DNA of 59,559 bases from Vibrio splendidus 12E03. GTDB lineage: Bacteria; Pseudomonadota; Gammaproteobacteria; Enterobacterales; Vibrionaceae. Shown here piece after piece: positions 1-8,768 of this stretch (position 1 is the first letter of the stretch; each line of letters opens with the position of its first letter). The position numbers were made by a program, and so were the translations under genes. The notes beneath the pieces were generated by a model. That model worked only from the letters and a program-made list of their open reading frames with translations, was not told the DNA's origin and made no database searches. The stretch is taken from assembly GCF_000272105.2 (NCBI RefSeq), contig NZ_AJZD02000066.1, forward strand, positions 1 to 59,559, written 5' to 3'.

Positions 1-2
1 CA

Positions 3-2972
3 GACGTTAACGATGCACCAGTGGCGGGTGCAACGTCTTACCAGATGAACGAAGACGGCACCATTACATTGAGCCCTGAGCAGTTAATTGCCAATAGCTC
101 CGATGTGGACGGTGAAGTGTCGCTTGAAAGCGTTACTTACTCAGGCTCTGACGGCACCTTGGTTCAAAACGATAATGGGTCTGTGACCTTCACGCCAAAC
201 GAGAACTTTAATGGTGATATCAGCCTAGATGTGGTTGTGACCGATGATGACGGTGCAACTGCAACAACAACGGCAGGAATCGAAGTTCTGGCTGTGAACG
301 ATGGACCTGAATCTGAGGATGTGAAACTAACTACAGCCGAAGACAGCACCATTCTTATCACACAAGACATGTTGTTAGCTCAAGCTACCGACATCGATAA
401 CACCGCAGACGAGCTGTCAGCTTCTGGTCTACAAATCGACCCTAGCTTAGGTGTGTTGCTAGATAACGAAGATGGTACTTGGTCATTCACACCAAACGAG
501 AACTTCAATGGCGATGTGCCAATGACGTTTAACGTTAGCGATGGCCAAGAGACAATTTCAGTCGACGGCAACATCGATGTCACGCCAGTCAATGATGCAC
601 CTGAAGCGCCAACCATTGAGATGCAAGGCGAAGAAGATGTGGTCATGGTGATTGACCCAGCATACATCGCGGGTCAAGTAACAGACCTTGATGGCGACGA
701 GATCAGCATCGAGAGCATCACTGTTCGAGCACCAGCGAACGCGACCTTAACGCAGCAACCAGACGGCATGTATCACTTAGTGACTACTCAAGACTTTAAT
801 GGCTTAGTAGAACTGGGTTATCAAGCTACTGACGATGAAGAGGTGGTTGATGGGTCGCTGAATGTGGATGTCATTCCGGTTAACGACGCACCATTCAATG
901 TCGGCAACGCAATGATGACCACAGACGAAGATGGCGCGTTCACCTTCGATGCTGGCGACTTGATGAACTTGTTCGGTGACATTGATACCGCTGACCTGGT
1001 TGTTTCTCGCATTATCACCGCAGACGGTGAAGATGGCGGAGAAGTGACAGACAACGGTGATGGTACTTGGACATTCACCCCAACAGGCGACTTTGCGGGT
1101 GTTTCTGACCTACAAGTTGTCGTGAGTGATGGTGAGTTCGAAACGGTTCTTGATGTTCCTGTGTTCGTACGTCCAGTTGCAGATGGTGCGGTAATTACCA
1201 CCGACCATGACGGTCCATTAGTCTTCGGTGAAGATGAAACGGGTCACTTGGGACTGAACGTTGGCCTAGTCGATGACTCAGAAACACTCAGTAACTTGGT
1301 GATGACAGGTTTCCCTGTTGGATTCGAGGTAACCGATGGTGTGAATACCGTGATGATTACCGAACCGGGTCAATACATCGACCTGTTCGACTGGGATATC
1401 TCAAACATTCAAATGACGCCTCCTGAAGACTTCCATGGTGAGTTCTTCGTAACCGTAAGTGCAACAACGGTTGATTACGGAGATGAGCCGGAAGCGTTTG
1501 ATGATGGTATCGATTCAGGTGATTTCGAAACTGTAGCGGGTGATTCCATCATCCTAACGGCGGACGACCTAATTGGTTTGGCTGAGAATGTGGATGCTGA
1601 CAGCGATGATGAAGTGAAACTGGTTCATCTTGCCGACCGCAGCCAAGGTGAGATTGTCGATAATGGCGATGGCACTTGGACGTTCACACCAGCACCAGGC
1701 TTCACGGGCGAAGCAGACATTGCGTACGTAGTTGATAAAGATGGCGTGCTTCATGATGAGCAAACTGGCGTAGTCGTGAAAGAAGGCGACTCACAAGAGA
1801 ATGCAACACCAGAAGTTAACAGCATCACAACGACGGAAATTGCAGCGGATGCAACCTTGTCGTTCACTGATGAAGACATGTTAGCGAACCTGAGCGATGC
1901 AGAAGGCGATAGTTTGAGCATTGAGTCAGTAAGCTTGATGGAAGGTCAGGGCGTAATTGAGAGCGATAACCAAGGTAACTATCAATTCACACCTGCTGAA
2001 GACTACACCGGAGATGTTCAAGTTGGGTTTATAGCGACCGATGGCGAGAATCGCATCGAAAGCTTCTTCAATGTGGATATCCAAGGCGGAGATGAAGCGG
2101 CGGCGAGCGAAGGTTATGCCTTAGCTGATGATGGTTCACTAACTATCACGGATGCACAGCTGGTGGATGAGTTAGGCGTGAGTGATTCTGCACAAGTTGT
2201 TGATGTTGCAGACGCGAACGATGCTGGCTTCTTTGCCGAATCAGGTGAAGGTGAGTGGACTTACTGGCCGAACGAAGACTTCGATGGCAATTTAGCGATG
2301 AATGTTGAAGTTAACGACGGCGGTGAAGTATCAAGTCACAGCTTAAGCATCCAAGTTGAAGATGATTCAGTACAAAGTGATGAACCACAAGTCCAAGCTG
2401 CTCAAGCAACAGAAGAGCAACAAGTGGAAGTGGCTCAACAAGCTGATGACCAAGCTCAAGATGCTGAAACTGAAGACAGTACAGCAGATGTAACCGCGGC
2501 ACCGGGCGATACCATCTCTATCTCGATTCCAGATGAGGTGAGTGGTAACGAATCGGTTGATTACGCTGATATGTCTGGCTTACCTGAGGGCGCAACTGTG
2601 AGCAACGCACTGGATAACGGTGATGGTAGCTTCACAATCAGTGGCAACCTAGAGCAGCCTGTATCCGTCGAACTTCCAGAAGGTTATGAAGGTACTAGCG
2701 AGATCCAATTCCAAGGTTACGACGAATTGGGTAGCTCAATAGACGGTGCTAGCGGTTCTGTTGAAGTTGAGGTCGATGATCAATACACCATGCAAGGTTC
2801 TACGCAAGAACAGCAACCGGACATGGCAGGTATGGAATCTGGTGGCAGCGACTGGACAAGTGCGGGAGGTCAAGACCAAGGTGTTGACTTCACGGACGAC
2901 TCTGGAAGCTTCGATTCAGATTCTCAAACTGGAACGGATCAAGGCAACGACTTCGACCAAAGCTCGATTTAA
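3..2972 (+). CDS. Cadherin-like tandem-repeat surface/secreted protein, 3' part (5' end outside window)
   Basis: The frame is open from the first bases of the window and reads into a VNDAP motif before any plausible start, so this is the last 989 residues of a larger protein. It consists of roughly 95-residue units, each with a VNDAP-type linker, a DxDG motif and a W/FTPNENFNGD segment. This is the pattern of cadherin-like (tandem-95/VCBS-type) beta-sandwich domains, typical of large calcium-binding adhesins. Composition is strongly acidic. From about residue 780 the repeats give way to a Gln/Glu-rich linker, one more domain and a Ser/Asp/Gly/Gln-rich tail. No RTX nonapeptides are seen in this portion. 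A hairpin terminator follows. Family call is firm; adhesion or biofilm role is inferred. Confidence 0.85.
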   Translation, partial: DVNDAPVAGATSYQMNEDGTITLSPEQLIANSSDVDGEVSLESVTYSGSDGTLVQNDNGSVTFTPNENFNGDISLDVVVTDDDGATATTTAGIEVLAVNDGPESEDVKLTTAEDSTILITQDMLLAQATDIDNTADELSASGLQIDPSLGVLLDNEDGTWSFTPNENFNGDVPMTFNVSDGQETISVDGNIDVTPVNDAPEAPTIEMQGEEDVVMVIDPAYIAGQVTDLDGDEISIESITVRAPANATLTQQPDGMYHLVTTQDFNGLVELGYQATDDEEVVDGSLNVDVIPVNDAPFNVGNAMMTTDEDGAFTFDAGDLMNLFGDIDTADLVVSRIITADGEDGGEVTDNGDGTWTFTPTGDFAGVSDLQVVVSDGEFETVLDVPVFVRPVADGAVITTDHDGPLVFGEDETGHLGLNVGLVDDSETLSNLVMTGFPVGFEVTDGVNTVMITEPGQYIDLFDWDISNIQMTPPEDFHGEFFVTVSATTVDYGDEPEAFDDGIDSGDFETVAGDSIILTADDLIGLAENVDADSDDEVKLVHLADRSQGEIVDNGDGTWTFTPAPGFTGEADIAYVVDKDGVLHDEQTGVVVKEGDSQENATPEVNSITTTEIAADATLSFTDEDMLANLSDAEGDSLSIESVSLMEGQGVIESDNQGNYQFTPAEDYTGDVQVGFIATDGENRIESFFNVDIQGGDEAAASEGYALADDGSLTITDAQLVDELGVSDSAQVVDVADANDAGFFAESGEGEWTYWPNEDFDGNLAMNVEVNDGGEVSSHSLSIQVEDDSVQSDEPQVQAAQATEEQQVEVAQQADDQAQDAETEDSTADVTAAPGDTISISIPDEVSGNESVDYADMSGLPEGATVSNALDNGDGSFTISGNLEQPVSVELPEGYEGTSEIQFQGYDELGSSIDGASGSVEVEVDDQYTMQGSTQEQQPDMAGMESGGSDWTSAGGQDQGVDFTDDSGSFDSDSQTGTDQGNDFDQSSI

Positions 2973-3036
2973 TCGAGAGAGCTTAGTTTTAGTCTAAACC
3001 GACAAGGAGATGGGGCAGCGTAAAGTTGCCCTGAGC

Positions 3037-3075
3037 AAAGCCATGTAGAGTGACCTTTGCATGGCTTTCTTATTT
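3037..3075 (+). terminator. Rho-independent terminator after the cadherin-like gene
   Basis: A 9-bp perfect stem AAAGCCATG / CATGGCTTT (3037-3045 with 3060-3068) is followed by a T-rich stretch, 65 bp after the stop codon. Confidence 0.7.
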
Positions 3076-3167
3076 GTCGCAGAGATTCATTCTTTGGCTT
3101 CAAAAAACTTGAGAATCCACAAGAATGTTCTTAGTTACTATAGAGAGAGTTAAAAAGGAGTGAGGGC

Positions 3168-3521
3168 ATGTATCGTTATGTCAGTTCACCGCAAGCGTCG
3201 AAGTACATAGTGCCGCCACCTCAACATCGTGAGTTGTCGAGTGTGGATGTACCTGAGTCCGAATTAGAGATGCGAGAAATATTGAATAATTGGTTTGCTG
3301 ATGGTTTAGCGCCCATTATTGAAAGTGAAGATGACTACATCTCTGCGAGCGACCATGTTCGATTTGAAAAGCTTAGCCATACCGTTGGGATGTTGTTGAG
3401 AAACAAAGATTATTATTTTGCGGCTAAAAGGATTTTATCAGTGTGGGAACAAGATTGTCTTGAAACCACTTATATCAATTATCTCATTTTGCGCAGTGAG
3501 CGAGTCACTTCTTTAAGGTAA
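3168..3521 (+). CDS. Small hypothetical protein, 117 aa
   Basis: A 117-residue soluble protein with no signal peptide or membrane segment. The ATG is preceded by a strong Shine-Dalgarno (AAAAAGGAGTGAGGGC), which supports expression. The C-terminal half looks helical and rich in charged and aromatic residues. I do not recognise the family. It sits alone between a terminator upstream and a convergent sigma-factor gene downstream. Confidence 0.7.
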   Translation: MYRYVSSPQASKYIVPPPQHRELSSVDVPESELEMREILNNWFADGLAPIIESEDDYISASDHVRFEKLSHTVGMLLRNKDYYFAAKRILSVWEQDCLETTYINYLILRSERVTSLR

Positions 3522-3607
3522 ATTAATGCTTTGGCGCTTGCCATTAGCTATTAGCGACTTAGGGTTCGTGGGCTTACGATTTTTTTGTTTTTCTAGCGAA
3601 TCAGCAA

Positions 3608-3638
3608 ACAAAAAGGGCAAGCTTTGAGGCTCACCCTT
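3608..3638 (-). terminator. Terminator of the RpoS-like sigma factor gene
   Basis: On the minus strand, AAGGGTGAGCC...GCTTGCCCTT forms an interrupted hairpin (5 bp, a 2-nt internal mismatch, 3 bp), followed by TTTTTGTTTG. It lies about 70 bp beyond the sigma-factor stop codon. Confidence 0.55.
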
Positions 3639-3705
3639 AAGATTGTTCTTTAAATGTCTGATCTAGTTATTTAGCATTCTGACTACTCAGTTTCGGCTTA
3701 ACTGC

Positions 3706-4602
3706 TTACACCCAACCATCAAATTTGAGTCGCTTTTGAATTCTTTCGACCGCTTCTTTCTGCATTTGTCTAACTCGTTCATTAGAAACGTTCACATCCG
3801 ACATTTGTCCAATCTCAGACAACGTTTTCACCTTGTTATCAAAGAAACCAAAACGGTGGATGAGTACCTTTTGTAATTTTGGAGGAAGTGTATTGATAAT
3901 TTGTTCTAGAGCTTGGGTAAAGGATTGATCTTCACAGTCTTGTTGAGGGTCGAGGATATATTCACTTTCGCATTGATCAAGCACCATAGGAGCATGGCTA
4001 GTTCCAACCGTTGTCGTAACGTCAATAAACCCACTTAACGCCACCAGTTGATCGACGCGTTCGGCCTTAACACCTGAACTGTCTGATAACTCAGAAATTG
4101 AAACCTCTTTACTCATTTTTTTGCTTACATCGAGCTTTTTTGAGGCGAGGCTGTTTATTTCTTTACACACGTGGGCTGGCAATCGCACGGTACGACCCGT
4201 GTTCATGAGTGCGGCTTCAATGTTTTCACGGATCCACCACACAGCATAGGTTGAAAAACGATAACCTGGTTCTGGATCGTATTTGTCGATGGCTTTAATT
4301 AAGCCAATGTTGCCTTCCTCGATCAGGTCGAGCAGGGTGAAGTTATTGCCTTTACGTTTTAGGTAACTCTTTGCGATTTTCACAACAAGGCGCAGGTTTG
4401 ATTCGATCATGACATCACGCGCTTTTTTATCACCCGCGCGATTCAATTTTGCGTAATACACCTCATCTTCACGCGACAGCAGATCAATGCCTACAATATC
4501 TTTCAGATAATGAGCATAAGGGTCTGCACTGGTAGAAAATGATTCGGTAATGGGTGTTTCATCCGTGAGCACCTGAAACGCAGCAAAACTATCGTTGTTC
4601 AT
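3706..4602 (-). CDS. RpoS-like alternative sigma-70 family factor (RpoX/RpoQ type)
   Basis: This 298-residue sigma-70 protein is predicted to direct RNA polymerase to an alternative promoter set. Region 1.2/2 is clear at about residues 28-140: YLKDIVGIDLLSREDEVYYA, then MIESNLRLVVKIAKSY, LLDLIEEGNIGLIKAIDKYD, YRFSTYAVWWIRENIE and TVRLPAHV. Region 4 lies at about residues 225-295 with an HTH around SNERVRQMQKEAVERIQKRL. It resembles RpoS but is shorter than the roughly 330-residue E. coli protein and diverges in region 3. Vibrios are known to carry such extra RpoS paralogues (RpoQ in V. fischeri, RpoX in V. alginolyticus). Which subgroup this belongs to needs a tree. The ATG is preceded by AAGGACAAGGAA. 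Monocistronic. Confidence 0.85.
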   Translation of the reverse strand: MNNDSFAAFQVLTDETPITESFSTSADPYAHYLKDIVGIDLLSREDEVYYAKLNRAGDKKARDVMIESNLRLVVKIAKSYLKRKGNNFTLLDLIEEGNIGLIKAIDKYDPEPGYRFSTYAVWWIRENIEAALMNTGRTVRLPAHVCKEINSLASKKLDVSKKMSKEVSISELSDSSGVKAERVDQLVALSGFIDVTTTVGTSHAPMVLDQCESEYILDPQQDCEDQSFTQALEQIINTLPPKLQKVLIHRFGFFDNKVKTLSEIGQMSDVNVSNERVRQMQKEAVERIQKRLKFDGWV

Positions 4603-4913
4603 TTCCTTGTCCTTATCTAGCCGACTGAACGTTTTATTTTATTATTATGCCACCAAGTGATTAACGCTTGGTTTCATTAGAGTGTAGATAACAGTTCCTT
4701 CTTTACCAATAAATAAAATGCAATTTCGTATGTTTTTGTCACAAAAAGATCTACAAATATTTAACTATTTTGCATCTCGTCAAGTGTGTTGGTTTTTCAT
4801 TTAAAACATCAATATGGCTGGTTTACAAAGCATATATTATGCATTGCTTTGTCTAGATAAATACCGTGAATTTATAGGTGTGGGTTAGATCTATAATTGA
4901 GAGGGGATATGAT
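4603..4913. other. AT-rich intergenic region upstream of the sigma factor gene
   Basis: This non-coding stretch must hold the minus-strand sigma-factor promoter. I could not single out a convincing -35/-10 pair. A 24-codon ATG-to-stop frame at 4814-4888 lacks a ribosome-binding site and is not called. Confidence 0.4.
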
Positions 4914-4963
4914 AAAAAAATGGTAAGAGTCGAGGTTCAATGTTTCCAAGTACCTCAACTCTT
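4914..4963 (-). terminator. Terminator of the receiver-TPR/Hpt operon
   Basis: On the minus strand the stem AAGAGTTGAGGT / ACCTCGACTCTT (4952-4963 with 4925-4936, one A/C mismatch) is followed by a run of seven T (complement of 4914-4920). Confidence 0.7.
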
Positions 4964-5013
4964 TTAGCTGTGTCGGCTGTTAAGTATCGCCACGCACGTT
5001 TTAATTCTATCGA

Positions 5014-5346
5014 CTAATAAGTGCTAAGAACCTCATCGATTTGCTGATTAATGATCTTCATTTCGCTATAGATAACCGAAAGGTCATCATCTTGTGGCGC
5101 AAGCTTATTGAGTGTGTTTTGTTCTACTCTTTCCAATGCAACTGTGGCCGTTTCTTCACCAAAGCTGGCTAAAATGCCTTTTAAGGTGTGCACGGTAAAA
5201 TGAAGCTTGCCCCAGTCTTGTTGTTGAACCAACTCTTCGATCTCTTGTAGCGAATTGCCATGGTCTTCTTGATATGTAGACAAAACGGCGTAAATGACGT
5301 CTCTGTCATTGTCTAAATAGGCGTTTAAAGCATCAAAGTCTAGCAT
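5014..5346 (-). CDS. Histidine phosphotransfer (Hpt) domain protein
   Basis: A 110-residue stand-alone Hpt module with the HTLKG phosphorylation motif; the phosphoacceptor is His53. Such proteins shuttle phosphoryl groups between hybrid kinases and response regulators. The start codon overlaps the stop of the upstream frame as ATGCTAG, and CAGGAG lies 7 nt before the ATG, so translation is probably coupled. It is the last gene of the minus-strand operon with the receiver-TPR regulator and is followed by a good terminator. No histidine kinase lies nearby, so the partner kinase is unknown. Receiver and Hpt in one operon suggest a branch of a larger phosphorelay (inference). Confidence 0.85.
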   Translation of the reverse strand: MLDFDALNAYLDNDRDVIYAVLSTYQEDHGNSLQEIEELVQQQDWGKLHFTVHTLKGILASFGEETATVALERVEQNTLNKLAPQDDDLSVIYSEMKIINQQIDEVLSTY

Positions 5347-5840
5347 GTGGACTCCTGTCGGCTGAATGTTGAAAATGGGCTAGGCGGCTTAGTGGAAAAA
5401 CCATACCTTGATGAATCACTAATCCATTGATTCCATTTTGGAGGCAGTTCTAACTGTAAGATTTCTTGTAGATAGTCATCGCTAAGTTTCTCATCTATAT
5501 GAGCTTTATTGATGGCGTATATATAGTCAAGTTTGGCGGCAACTGAATATGGGTAACTGTGAATGTAGTCCTTTAATTCCTGGATCGACCCAAAGTTTTC
5601 AATGTTTATACACGTTGAAGGGTCGACATTTTTAGACTCAAGTTGATGATTTACTGCTTCTCCACGAGATTTTAGACATTCCATTGCCAAATGATAAAGA
5701 GAGTACTCACCAAAGTGGACGAGCAGTGGTAATAGTTGAGCGAGCAAGTAAGTCGGTTGGCTGTGGAAATTATTCGCTAACAGGGTCGAAGCTCTAATCA
5801 CTTTTTTGTGGGCAACCTGAGGGCTATTTTCGATGAGCAA
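5340..5840 (-). CDS. C-terminal part of the receiver-TPR regulator, in the -1 frame
   Basis: A 166-codon frame whose only upstream start is TTG at 5840, inside the receiver gene and without a ribosome-binding site. The frame stays open well upstream of that TTG. Exactly at the receiver gene's stop lies A AAA AAG TGA, and the -1 frame after AAG is this one, giving KK-VIRASTLL. The sequence is helical and TPR-like, continuing the helical repeats of the upstream product. I therefore read it as the C-terminal 153 residues of one roughly 529-aa protein, reached by a -1 frameshift or split by a one-base homopolymer difference. An independent 166-aa protein is the less likely alternative. It overlaps the Hpt start by 7 nt. 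Confidence 0.55.
   Translation of the reverse strand: MLIENSPQVAHKKVIRASTLLANNFHSQPTYLLAQLLPLLVHFGEYSLYHLAMECLKSRGEAVNHQLESKNVDPSTCINIENFGSIQELKDYIHSYPYSVAAKLDYIYAINKAHIDEKLSDDYLQEILQLELPPKWNQWISDSSRYGFSTKPPSPFSTFSRQESTC
5798..5807 (-). other. Candidate -1 frameshift heptamer directly before a stop codon
   Basis: On the minus strand, zero-frame codons AAA AAG precede TGA, and the base before is A, giving A AAA AAG in the correct X XXY YYZ phase. It is the same heptamer as the E. coli dnaX slippery site. An AGG lies 8 nt upstream, a possible weak stimulator. I see no strong stem-loop immediately downstream. Confidence 0.5.
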
Positions 5841-6928
5841 TATGCTGCTCTGAAATAGGGCAGGCTGGCCAAAACTTGCTGCTGTTGTTTTACCGGAAGT
5901 TTTAGGTTTACCAACTCGGTGAATTGGTTGGCGTGCTCAAGCAAAATACGTTTGTACTTTAGTTGCGTCTCGCGCTGATACGTTGCTTTTAACGAATTAA
6001 AGTGCGCACCAATGGAATGGATGACATCGATGTCAGCAGCTGAAATGTGGGTTGCATACATCTCACCTAACTTTATGATCATGTGTGTGTTATCTGCGTT
6101 CTCAGCCAAGTCGATCGCCCTGATTGCACGATGGCTGATACTCGGTGTCATCTCAAATGCACGAATCGCCAATTTAAGAGCAGGCAGCAGCATTTTGTGT
6201 TTTTCATAGATACAGCTTAAGCAATCAATCACGCTTAATGAGAGTGGCTGCGCTATCAGAAAATTGTGGAGCTTATCTATGGCTAAATTTGGCTTGCCTA
6301 AGCTGTCGAGAATCAGCGCCTCAGCCACCAATTTGGTTGGGTGCATGTTGGTTTTCGAGTTGTTAATGACGCTAGAGAGTAACTGCCATTTCTTACCTCC
6401 AATTAAATGTTCAATCAATGTCGCTTCGAACTGAACGCTATTGCCATTAGGGGAGATCGCTAACGCTTGTGTCAATCGTTCCAGATTAGTGATCGGATAT
6501 AAGTCATTCAGTTGGGTGAGTTTCTTCGAAACGGACACAGCACTTTGAATCTTCTTGCCTAAAGATTGAGTATTGATCGGTTTAGAAACAAAGTGATGTG
6601 CTTCGCCAGAAAGGGCAGTCAATACGGTTTCCTGACGCATATCCCCAGAGAGCAAGATTGTCGCCACCGTATGATCGATGAGGCGATTTCGATACAGAAT
6701 ACCCAACAGCTCAAAGCCAGTAAAAGACTGTTCTAAGTGGTAGTCAATGAGGAGTACATGAAAAGAGTGCGTCTCGACCGCTTTAATGGCTTGTCGATAG
6801 TCGGTCGCAATAAAGATGCAATCATGTGAAATGCCTAAGCTCGAGAGTTGCTGCTTTATAAGAATAGTTGCACTCTTGGAGTCGTCGACAATTAAAACTC
6901 GTAGGTCAGGTGGTAAGGTCAAATCCAT
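5798..6928 (-). CDS. Response regulator with receiver domain and helical/TPR-like output (N-terminal part)
   Basis: Start set at ATG 6928 (GAGGAAA before it) rather than the TTG at 6943. The 376-residue product has a CheY-like receiver at about residues 10-130 with the acidic pair D15/D16, phosphoacceptor D62, S94 and K116 in SKPI. The rest is all-helical and TPR-like, with no DNA-binding or enzymatic output, so it probably acts through protein contacts. V. cholerae VieB is a receiver-TPR protein of comparable architecture, but orthology is not claimed. The frame ends at TGA 5798 inside a slippery sequence, and an open -1 frame continues the helical region. First gene of an operon with the Hpt protein. 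Confidence 0.75.
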   Translation of the reverse strand: MDLTLPPDLRVLIVDDSKSATILIKQQLSSLGISHDCIFIATDYRQAIKAVETHSFHVLLIDYHLEQSFTGFELLGILYRNRLIDHTVATILLSGDMRQETVLTALSGEAHHFVSKPINTQSLGKKIQSAVSVSKKLTQLNDLYPITNLERLTQALAISPNGNSVQFEATLIEHLIGGKKWQLLSSVINNSKTNMHPTKLVAEALILDSLGKPNLAIDKLHNFLIAQPLSLSVIDCLSCIYEKHKMLLPALKLAIRAFEMTPSISHRAIRAIDLAENADNTHMIIKLGEMYATHISAADIDVIHSIGAHFNSLKATYQRETQLKYKRILLEHANQFTELVNLKLPVKQQQQVLASLPYFRAAYCSSKIALRLPTKK

Positions 6929-7111
6929 TTTCCTCAATACCAAATGTTATTTTTAATTTAGGTGTCAAGTTGCACATTGTCAAGGTGCCTATATCACATA
7001 CAAACACTCAATAAACTATTGGTAATTAAAGAGTATTCGATAGCATTTATGAAAGCCTTCAAACGCAGGTTACGTTTACCTTATTTTTGTGGGGGTATCT
7101 GTGTTTTAGAA

Positions 7112-7146
7112 ATAAAAAAGAGGTAAGCCGATAAGCTTACCTCTCT
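7112..7146 (-). terminator. Terminator of the EmrAB-type operon
   Basis: A 10-bp perfect stem AGAGGTAAGC / GCTTACCTCT (7119-7128 with 7135-7144). On the minus strand it is followed by six T; the plus strand also has a T-rich 3' side. Confidence 0.8.
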
Positions 7147-7214
7147 GTTTTCTTACACGATTGTTTATTTGAAATGTAGTCTTTTTTGAAGTTTTACTTA
7201 CTAAAAAACTAGCG

Positions 7215-8765
7215 CTAATCACGCATGTTCAAAATCAATACTGCCGCTAGAGCCAAGAACGCCGTCATCATTAAGAACACATCGTTGTAAGCCATGATGG
7301 CAGCGTCACGTTGCATTGTACCAAGTAAGCTTGCTTGCGCTTGTTGCATCGCCGTTGCGGCATCACTTCCTGACAGAATGAAAAACGCTTGTTGTTGCTG
7401 AAGCGTCTGCCAACCAAGTTGACTCACAGAAGGTAACGACTCCTTGATGTGTGCCAAGTGCTCACGGGTTTTGTTATCCAATAGCGTAGCGATAATCGCG
7501 ATGCTGAAAGCGCCCCCTAAGTTTCGCATCACGTTGGTTAACGTTGATGCGTCTGGCGTGTCCATTTTGCTGATGTTCTTCATGGCAACCAAAGACAGCG
7601 GAACCATAATAAATGGGCTACCGATAGCACGCAGAACCATAGACAAAATCAGCTGCTGGCCACCAAAATCGATTGTCATGTGCGTATTCACGTAACAACT
7701 GAAACCGAACATTGCGAAGCCAAAGGTCACCAAGTACTTAGGCTTAATTATCTGTGTTAGCTTGGGCACAATTGGGAATATCAGAAGTTGTGGGAAACCC
7801 ATCCACATTAGCACTTCACCAATTTCCATCGCGTTATATTGCTGAATTTGAGTGAGATACATCGGCAGAACATAGATAGAGCCGAGCAATGCCATCCCCA
7901 AAATCAAATAGGCGATACAAGACATAGCAAACTGCCCATCCCGCAATAGCCGCAGGTTAACCAATGGCTTTTTGTGTTGGAGTTCGTTTATCACAAAGTA
8001 AACCAAACTCACCGCCGACACGATACTCAAGCCAATAATAAAGCTCGAACTGAACCACTCTTCACGGTTACCTTCTTCTAGTATCACTTCCAAACAACCT
8101 AGCCCTAACGCCATGGTGGCGATACCAAACCAGTCCGCTTTTTTCAGCGTGCCAAGGTCGAGCTTTTCATCATCCAAGCCATATCGGATCATGGTGATCA
8201 CAAGCAAAGCAGGCGGAATATTGATGTAGAAAATATAGTGCCATGAAAAGTTCTCCGTCAGCCAACCACCAAATGTTGGGCCGATCGATGGAGCAAAGGT
8301 CGCGGTTACGCCAAACAGTGCCATACCCACAGCCCGTTTGTTAACAGGTAATAACTGAATCACTAACGAGAAAGCAAGCGGGATTAAAGCGCCACCACTG
8401 AAGCCTTGCATCGCTCGGAATACGATCATCGAGGTCATATTCCAAGAGAACGAACACAGCAAAGATGAAATGGTGAAAATGGCCGTCGTCCACGTGATAT
8501 AACGGCGTTTACCGAGCGCTTTAGAAAGCCAACCACTGAGTGGAATAGCAATCATCTCTGCGACTAGATAAGACGTAGAGATCCACGAGCTTTCATCTAA
8601 GGTGGCAGACAGCGCGCCTTGAATATCTTTGAGAGACGAGTTGGTGATCTGAATATCCAAGATCGCCATAAACGCGCCAATCAAACCGCCAAATAGGGCG
8701 ATCCAATGGCGTCTAGAAACCACTCCATCATCATTAGTGTGGGTGACAACACCAGCGTTACTCAT
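7215..8765 (-). CDS. DHA2 family multidrug MFS transporter (EmrB-like)
   Basis: A 516-residue inner-membrane drug/proton antiporter of the EmrB/QacA type with about 14 predicted hydrophobic helices. Visible family motifs are the N-terminal FMAILDIQITNSSL (motif D1-like), SGWLSKALGKRRY (motif A) and ALFGVTATFAPSIGPTFGG (motif C). The length equals the E. coli EmrB norm. The ATG is preceded by GAGG 7 nt upstream and lies only 3 bp after the membrane fusion gene, so the two form an operon. With the fusion protein and an outer-membrane TolC-type channel (not in the window) it would make a tripartite pump. Substrates cannot be read from sequence. Confidence 0.92.
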   Translation of the reverse strand: MSNAGVVTHTNDDGVVSRRHWIALFGGLIGAFMAILDIQITNSSLKDIQGALSATLDESSWISTSYLVAEMIAIPLSGWLSKALGKRRYITWTTAIFTISSLLCSFSWNMTSMIVFRAMQGFSGGALIPLAFSLVIQLLPVNKRAVGMALFGVTATFAPSIGPTFGGWLTENFSWHYIFYINIPPALLVITMIRYGLDDEKLDLGTLKKADWFGIATMALGLGCLEVILEEGNREEWFSSSFIIGLSIVSAVSLVYFVINELQHKKPLVNLRLLRDGQFAMSCIAYLILGMALLGSIYVLPMYLTQIQQYNAMEIGEVLMWMGFPQLLIFPIVPKLTQIIKPKYLVTFGFAMFGFSCYVNTHMTIDFGGQQLILSMVLRAIGSPFIMVPLSLVAMKNISKMDTPDASTLTNVMRNLGGAFSIAIIATLLDNKTREHLAHIKESLPSVSQLGWQTLQQQQAFFILSGSDAATAMQQAQASLLGTMQRDAAIMAYNDVFLMMTAFLALAAVLILNMRD

Positions 8766-8768
8766 GAT

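Noticed and set aside
1..2972. Long minus-strand frames inside the cadherin-like gene
   Set aside because: Shadows caused by the repetitive GC3-biased codons of the true plus-strand gene.
4814..4888. 24-codon ATG frame upstream of the sigma factor
   Set aside because: No Shine-Dalgarno and no recognisable signal; likely chance.
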